Source: Spirochaetota bacterium
GTDB taxonomy: Bacteria > Spirochaetota > JAGLSM01 > JAKPMW01
Assembly: GCA_031283155.1 (NCBI GenBank)
Contig: JAITCI010000068.1
Span: 1-36,947, forward strand
Length of the DNA: 36,947 bases
Direction: 5' to 3'
The notes beneath the pieces were generated by a model. That model saw only the letters and a list, made by a program, of their open reading frames with translations. It did no database searches and had not been told where the DNA came from. Position numbers and translations under genes: made by a program. Positions 31,981-36,947 of this stretch are shown here, piece by piece; positions within the stretch are counted from its first letter, which is position 1; each line of letters begins with the position of its first letter.

Positions 31981-32068
31981 CCCTGTTCGCAAACAAAAAA
32001 TCGCGCCTTTTTCGGTGTATATTTATATATTCGCTTAGCAGATCAAACGTAGCCCCTTATCTACAGAT

Positions 32069-35000
32069 ATGGAACGCCCTATGCTCGAAAAGATTATCCG
32101 CTATTTCGCTCAGCGGCATATGCTCGCCAATTTTATTACTATCGCCGTTTTTCTCGGCGCGGTAGTCGCGTGGCAAAAAACCGCCAAAGAGGAAATGCCC
32201 AACTACGAACTCAACTTTATCTCCGTCCGCACCGCATACCCGGGCGCAAGCCCGGAGGACGTGGAGCAGCTTGTCACAAAAAGGCTTGAACGGGAACTCA
32301 AAGGAATCGACGGGGTGTACAGCATCCGGAGTACATCCACCTCCGGCTCCAGCCAGATAACCATTGAATTCGCGCCCGGATACGACAATATGAACGGGGC
32401 GCTGAACGATATCCGCAACCAGATTGCCGACGTCAGGCTTCCGTCCGAGGTGCGCAATCAGCCTTCCGTCAGACAGTATAAAACCACGCGCCGCGCGGTG
32501 ATGGACGTTGCTGTTTATCTCACGAATACCATTATACTCACGCGCGAGGATCGCGCGGTGCTGCAGCAATACGCCTATAACCTCTCCGATCAGATCGGCA
32601 ACCTCCCGCAGGTCAGCGAGGTCTCTTCCTCCGGCTATTACAAGAACGAATTACAGGTTGTGCTCGACCCCAATAAGCTGCAGCAGTATAACGTCTCCAC
32701 GAGCGAGGTTATCGCCGCGCTCAGGCGCAATAATCTGCGCGTCCCCGCCGGCGCACTCGAGGATATGAACAACACCGAGGTGAGCGTGGTCGCAGAACTC
32801 GATTCGCTCGACCAGCTCCAGAGCGTGATCATACGAAGCAGCTTCGACTCGCCGGCGGTCCGCTTAAGCGATCTCGCGTCGCTCCGGAAGGGGTTCGCGC
32901 GGACACGATGGATCAACAAGATAAACGGCCGCGAGGCTGTTATCCTGAACGTCCGGAAAACCGCCGACAGCGATATCATCGAAACCACCGACAAGATCCG
33001 CGAATTTGTGGAGCAATATCAAAAACAAATATTGGATCATTCGCCGGTGCAAACGCAGCTCCTCTCCGACGCCTCGCGGGATGTGCGGAACCGCTTATAC
33101 ATTGTTGTGAGCAACGGACTTTTTGGTTTTGTGCTGATCATTATTTTTCTGTTTCTGTTTATGGACGCGCGATCCGCCTTTTGGGTCGCGATGGGTATTC
33201 CCTTTACCTTCTGCCTGACCGCAATATGCTTCCCGCTTTTGGGCTACTCGATAAACAATACCACGCTCTCCGCAGTCATCATCGTGATGGGCATGATCGT
33301 GGACGACGCGATTGTCGTCGCGGAAAATGTGGCGAGGCACTATTATGGAGGGGAGACGCTTTTCGAGGCCATCGTGCATGGCACGCGCGAGGTATTCATG
33401 CCGGTACTCGGAAGCATCACCACAACCTGCGCGGCCTTTATTCCGCTGCTCTTTTTCTCGGGGCGGTACGGGCAAATGCTCGTTTTTATTCCGCCTATCG
33501 TTATCATCATGCTCATGGGTTCATTCTTTGAAACCCTCTTCATCCTGCCAACACACCTGAATATGCGCCTTCCGAAATTCATGAAGCAGGCCATCGAGCG
33601 TTTACGTGAAAAGGCGAGGACGCGCAGGGACGCGCGCGCCAGATTCGGGAGTGCCTCCCGCGCCCCCAAAAAAGTGAAAGAACATTGGTTCACGGCAATC
33701 GAGAAGAGCTACGCGCGGCTTTTGTACCGCATCCTTCCCTACAGAACCTATATATTGATTTTATTTGCCCTCCTCATCGTGTGGGCGGGCTATATCTTCT
33801 CCGCGCATCTTAAATTCGTTCTCTTCCCCGACGAGGTCTCAAACGAGATCATCGTATACGGAAACGTCCGCCCGGGCGCTACGCGCTTTGAGACCGAGGA
33901 GATCGTCCGCAGCCTGGAGGAGATCATCGAGAGCGAGCAGCCCGGCACGGTCAACTCGTATCGCACCTCCATCGCGCGGAACCGCCGAGGCCGCGAATCC
34001 GATCAGACGGCCTTTTCCATAACCGTCGAACTTTTGCCGCGCGAGGAGCGCGAGAAAGCGGGCGACGATCTGGCGCGGCACTGGCGCAAAATTCTGCCCG
34101 ATCTTCCTGACATCGATCAGGTGCTGGTCTCGAGCAGCCGCTTCGGCAGCAGCTCCGGCAGCGTTATTGAAATAGAGGTGCGCGAGAATAACGATACCGT
34201 CCGGCGCAAGGCGGCGGAGATGGTGCGCGACGCCCTGAATGTTCTGCCGAAGATCTCGGGCGCCGAGGTGGACGAGCCGCTCCGCAATCCCGAGTACCGC
34301 ATCAACCTGAACCGCGAACTGATAACGCGGCTCGGCATCAACCCCAGCGACGTATCGGCGGCATTGCGCACAGTACTCGAGGGGACAATCGTCGCGGAGT
34401 TAAACGGCGGCGAGGAGGAAGTGGACCTGCGGGTTTCAATCGACGAAAATTACAAACAGTCGGTGGCATGGATGCTCCAGAACCCCGTCGAGAATAATGG
34501 AAATTATCTTGTTCCCATCTCGCAGCTCGTCAATTATGAGCGCGTGCTCACGCCGGCCGCGATCACGCGCATCCTGCACAAGCGCACCACCATGGTATAC
34601 GCAAGCCCCGAGGATGAGAACGCCCCGCCTACATTGCGCCGTCCCCGCCAGCCGCAGACCAACGAAACCGCGGAAGCGCCCGGCAGTATAATGCCCGACC
34701 CGCGCTCGCTCGAAGCCGAGAAAGGAATGAACGCCGCCAAACAAAAACCAAAATCTCCTTTGATAAAAGAGGACATGACGCCCATTGAGGTGGCGGTGTA
34801 CCTTGAGAAAGAGGTCTTCCCCGAGGTTCATAAGGTATATCCGGGCGTTGTTTTCAGTTTCAGCGGCGAGATTAAGGATACGCGCGAGTCGAGCGGCGAT
34901 ATCTTTTTCGCGGTTATTTTGGTGATCTTTTTCATATTCATTATCCTTTCCCTCATCTTTGGTTCCATGATTCGGCCATTGATCATCATGCTCACGATCC

Positions 35001-35578
35001 CCTTCGGGATGGTCGGCGTTATCCTTACCTTCTGGATCCACGGCATAGAACTCTTCGGGCTGTTCGCGGCTATCGGCGCGCTCGGCCTCGCGGGCGTGGT
35101 GATCAACGATTCCATAGTTATGCTGGACAAGCTCGACCGCTCCGTGCCTGCCGACGCCAAGGGCAAGGAGCGCCTGAAGCTGATAGCCGAAGCCGGCGCC
35201 ACGCGCCTGAAGGCCGTTACTTTAACCACCGTGACCACGGTCGCCGCGATCATGCCGACCGCGTATGGCTTTTTTGGCTATGACGCGATGCTGGCGCAGA
35301 TGATGCTCGTTTTGTCCTGGGGGCTGATGTTCGGCACGCTCATCACCCTTGTTCTGATCCCCTGCATCTATACGCTCATCAAAGCGCCGGTGGCCAAACA
35401 TTCCGGCAAGGAGAAAGCAGGCTGGAGCCCCAACAAGCTCGCTTTCGCCCTGCCCGATGGAGAACTTCCCGACGAAACCGAGAGCATACCTGAGCCCCGC
35501 GCCGCTCGCACACCCGCATCCGGCTCCCGGACGCGCGGGACGCCCGCCTCCGGGTCACGCAAAGGCGGCAAGCGATGA
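32069..35578 (+). CDS. RND-family efflux transporter, inner-membrane pump subunit
   Basis: 1169 residues with the AcrB-type plan: TM1 (about 15-35), porter domain with PGASPEDVEQLV, TM2-6 (about 345-500) including the proton-relay pair in GMIVDDAIVVAENV, a basic cytoplasmic loop, TM7 (about 565-585), second porter domain, TM8-12 (about 945-1105). Two oddities: a hydrophilic insert of about 55 residues at about 844-900 (PPTLRRPRQPQTNETAEAP) and a long Arg/Ser/Gly tail (TPASGSRTRGTPASGSRKGG). ATG 32069 is used; ATG 32081 with GGA 7 bases before is a good alternative. The stop overlaps the TolC-like gene as ATGA. No adaptor gene is visible, so it may lie outside the window. Confidence 0.93.
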   Translation: MERPMLEKIIRYFAQRHMLANFITIAVFLGAVVAWQKTAKEEMPNYELNFISVRTAYPGASPEDVEQLVTKRLERELKGIDGVYSIRSTSTSGSSQITIEFAPGYDNMNGALNDIRNQIADVRLPSEVRNQPSVRQYKTTRRAVMDVAVYLTNTIILTREDRAVLQQYAYNLSDQIGNLPQVSEVSSSGYYKNELQVVLDPNKLQQYNVSTSEVIAALRRNNLRVPAGALEDMNNTEVSVVAELDSLDQLQSVIIRSSFDSPAVRLSDLASLRKGFARTRWINKINGREAVILNVRKTADSDIIETTDKIREFVEQYQKQILDHSPVQTQLLSDASRDVRNRLYIVVSNGLFGFVLIIIFLFLFMDARSAFWVAMGIPFTFCLTAICFPLLGYSINNTTLSAVIIVMGMIVDDAIVVAENVARHYYGGETLFEAIVHGTREVFMPVLGSITTTCAAFIPLLFFSGRYGQMLVFIPPIVIIMLMGSFFETLFILPTHLNMRLPKFMKQAIERLREKARTRRDARARFGSASRAPKKVKEHWFTAIEKSYARLLYRILPYRTYILILFALLIVWAGYIFSAHLKFVLFPDEVSNEIIVYGNVRPGATRFETEEIVRSLEEIIESEQPGTVNSYRTSIARNRRGRESDQTAFSITVELLPREEREKAGDDLARHWRKILPDLPDIDQVLVSSSRFGSSSGSVIEIEVRENNDTVRRKAAEMVRDALNVLPKISGAEVDEPLRNPEYRINLNRELITRLGINPSDVSAALRTVLEGTIVAELNGGEEEVDLRVSIDENYKQSVAWMLQNPVENNGNYLVPISQLVNYERVLTPAAITRILHKRTTMVYASPEDENAPPTLRRPRQPQTNETAEAPGSIMPDPRSLEAEKGMNAAKQKPKSPLIKEDMTPIEVAVYLEKEVFPEVHKVYPGVVFSFSGEIKDTRESSGDIFFAVILVIFFIFIILSLIFGSMIRPLIIMLTIPFGMVGVILTFWIHGIELFGLFAAIGALGLAGVVINDSIVMLDKLDRSVPADAKGKERLKLIAEAGATRLKAVTLTTVTTVAAIMPTAYGFFGYDAMLAQMMLVLSWGLMFGTLITLVLIPCIYTLIKAPVAKHSGKEKAGWSPNKLAFALPDGELPDETESIPEPRAARTPASGSRTRGTPASGSRKGGKR

Positions 35579-36947
35579 AACGCATTCTCTTTCTCTTTGT
35601 GCTTCTGGCGTTTGCTGGCCGGGCATGGGCGGGACCCGAACTTTCGCTGCAGGGCTTTGTGGAACTGGCGCTCGCGCATTATCCCGAATACGCGCGTATG
35701 CAGTCGCAGTATCAGGAACAGCGGAGCCTCGCCGAGCGCGCGCTTTCGCTGAAGCAGCTCCTCTTCGCGATTGAGGCGGGGTATACCTTTACCGATCCGT
35801 CCGGCGGAAGCGCCAACCAGTCGCAGACCTCGCGCTTTACCGTAGACGCCACGTTCTCGCGGCGCTTCCCTGAGCTTGCGGGCATTAACGCGCAGCTCTC
35901 CCTCGGCAACCGAAGCACCCTGAGTCCAACGCCAACAGCGCATAATCCGATAATCGGATTGCGGCTCACGCTGCCCCTCCTGAAGAATGCTCTGGGGCGT
36001 GCGGATCGCGCGAGCCTGCAGCAAACGCAGCTCACCCTCCGCCTGATCGATCATAGCGAGGAGGAAGCCTCCAAACTGATCCTCTCGCGGCTGGTACAGC
36101 AGTATTACTCCTGGGCGGTTGCGGCGGAAAAGGCCGCAATATACGAGGGCTTTCAGGCGCGCGCTCAGCAGTATTATAATCAAATCGCGCAGCGGTATAA
36201 CCAGGGCATAGCCGATCAGGCGGATCTCGCGCTCGCGCGCCAAAACCTCCTGAGCTATCAGACAAGTTACCTCTCGGCAAAGAATACAGCATTTGAAAAC
36301 TATTGCGTCATCCTTACCCAAATCGAGGGAACAAATTACCGCCCCGATCTCTCCAATCCCGCGGAGATCACCGCCAATCCATATCTCCCCGATACCGGGG
36401 TTCCGGCGCTTAATGCCGGCGCGATCAGCTTTCTGACAAACGTCCCATCCGCCGATACGAACGCGAATGACGAACTGGTGGATTCCCTACAGATCATGAA
36501 GATCGCGCGCCTTAACCTCGAACTCGCCGCCCTCGATACCGCGCTCGCGGACAGCCGCGCCCTGCCCAATCTGGATATCGTTCTCTCCGGCGAGAAGAGC
36601 GCGAGCGCCGAGACGCTTGACCAGGCTTTGGGATCGATGGACGGCAGCGCCTTTTTCGCGGGACTCGCATTCTCGGTTCCATTGCAAAATTCGTCGGAGA
36701 AATTTGCGAGCGAAGCCGCGAAGGCTTCGTATACGAAACAACAGCATGACTATAACGCCGCGCGCATAACCAGCAAAAACGCCCTGCAGCAATACATCGT
36801 CGCGCTTACCTCGGCGCGCGAGGTTGTAATCCTCGCCAATCAGAGCGTTGAGGCGGCGGCCACGCGCGTTACCATGGTATATACCAGATACACGCAGGGG
36901 CGCGCCACGCTGAACAACCTGACCGACGCGCAGGACGCCTGGGCGCG
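35575..36947 (+). CDS. TolC-family outer membrane efflux protein, 3' end cut by window
   Basis: The frame is open from ATG 35575 to the window end, giving 457 residues without a stop. A signal peptide (RILFLFVLLAFAGRAWA, cleaved near residue 19) is followed by the TolC pattern: LSLQGFVELALAHYPEY, then long helices, IIGLRLTLPLLKN, the helical second repeat (DSLQIMKIARLNLELAALD), FAGLAFSVPLQN and a final VTMVYTRYTQGRATLNNLTDAQDAW, which is the typical RYxxGxxxxxxLLDAQ-like end. The ATG overlaps the RND stop, so the two are coupled. It would form the outer-membrane channel of the pump. Confidence 0.9.
   Translation, partial: MKRILFLFVLLAFAGRAWAGPELSLQGFVELALAHYPEYARMQSQYQEQRSLAERALSLKQLLFAIEAGYTFTDPSGGSANQSQTSRFTVDATFSRRFPELAGINAQLSLGNRSTLSPTPTAHNPIIGLRLTLPLLKNALGRADRASLQQTQLTLRLIDHSEEEASKLILSRLVQQYYSWAVAAEKAAIYEGFQARAQQYYNQIAQRYNQGIADQADLALARQNLLSYQTSYLSAKNTAFENYCVILTQIEGTNYRPDLSNPAEITANPYLPDTGVPALNAGAISFLTNVPSADTNANDELVDSLQIMKIARLNLELAALDTALADSRALPNLDIVLSGEKSASAETLDQALGSMDGSAFFAGLAFSVPLQNSSEKFASEAAKASYTKQQHDYNAARITSKNALQQYIVALTSAREVVILANQSVEAAATRVTMVYTRYTQGRATLNNLTDAQDAWA

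Larger units (their letters stand above)
30942..32068. other. 1.1-kb intergenic region rich in repeats
   Basis: No supported gene. The sequence contains inverted repeats, a perfect 14-bp hairpin, a long palindrome, a direct repeat and a poly-C tract, each listed separately. Short ORFs here translate parts of these repeats and lack ribosome binding sites. It separates the minus-strand SUMF1 gene from the plus-strand RND gene and must hold both promoters. A TATAAT on the minus strand at 31045-31050 could serve the SUMF1 gene, but it lacks a good -35. Confidence 0.6.

Noticed and set aside
31510-31996. Two short ORFs (plus 31510-31842, minus 31778-31996)
   Set aside because: They translate the palindrome and direct repeats; no domain, no ribosome binding site.

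Overview
The window reads as chromosome of a diderm, LPS-making bacterium with GC in the mid-50s by eye. A spirochaete of the Treponema/Leptospira side is my best guess, by inference. The reasons are the S20-HU pair, the DUF4390/NtrY/NtrX-type cluster, a serine-rich SUMF1-fold lipoprotein, a hydrogenase-like/MCP fusion sensor, permissive lipoboxes and dispersed palindromic repeats in intergenic DNA. Fibrobacter-like bacteria are not excluded. No rRNA, tRNA, CRISPR array, transposase or phage gene was seen.

Layout. 1-3496: envelope-lipid genes, namely a partial flippase-like membrane protein, a CDP-alcohol phosphatidyltransferase and a long-chain acyl-CoA synthetase. 3668-5504: metX-metW for methionine synthesis. 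5481-6120: rpsT and an HU/IHF protein. 6229-8070: uvrC. From 8253 to 27182 there is a run of about 19 kb with every gene on the minus strand. Read in the direction of transcription it is: heptose and Kdo synthesis (rfaE1, rfaE2, kdsB, kdsA, kdsD, kdsC); LPS transport (lptC, two LptA-like genes, lptB); rpoN, hpf and HPr; two small paralogous membrane proteins; a DUF4390-like protein; an NtrY/NtrX-like two-component system; then lexA and holA. The kdsD-kdsC-lptC-lptA-lptB-rpoN-hpf-...-HPr part keeps the gene order of the E. coli yrb/rpoN region but lacks ptsN and rapZ. Many junctions are 4-base ATGA or GTGA overlaps, which implies translational coupling and fixes several start codons.

27185-32068 is looser and accessory-like. 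It holds an imperfect 200-bp palindrome abutting rfaE1, the hydrogenase-like sensor, the SUMF1 lipoprotein and about 1.7 kb of non-coding DNA with palindromes, inverted and direct repeats and a 16-base poly-C tract. 32069-36947 encodes an RND-type inner-membrane pump and a TolC-like outer-membrane protein, the latter cut by the window end.

Functionally the window links building of the outer membrane (Kdo/heptose, Lpt bridge, lipid enzymes, efflux) with regulation: sigma-54, an NtrC-family activator, a hibernation factor and HPr. The most unusual items are the LptA-like protein carrying a 31-unit serine/alanine minisatellite, the HPF with a cysteine-bearing C-terminal domain, the hydrogenase/MCP fusion, and the palindromic element at the start of rfaE1.
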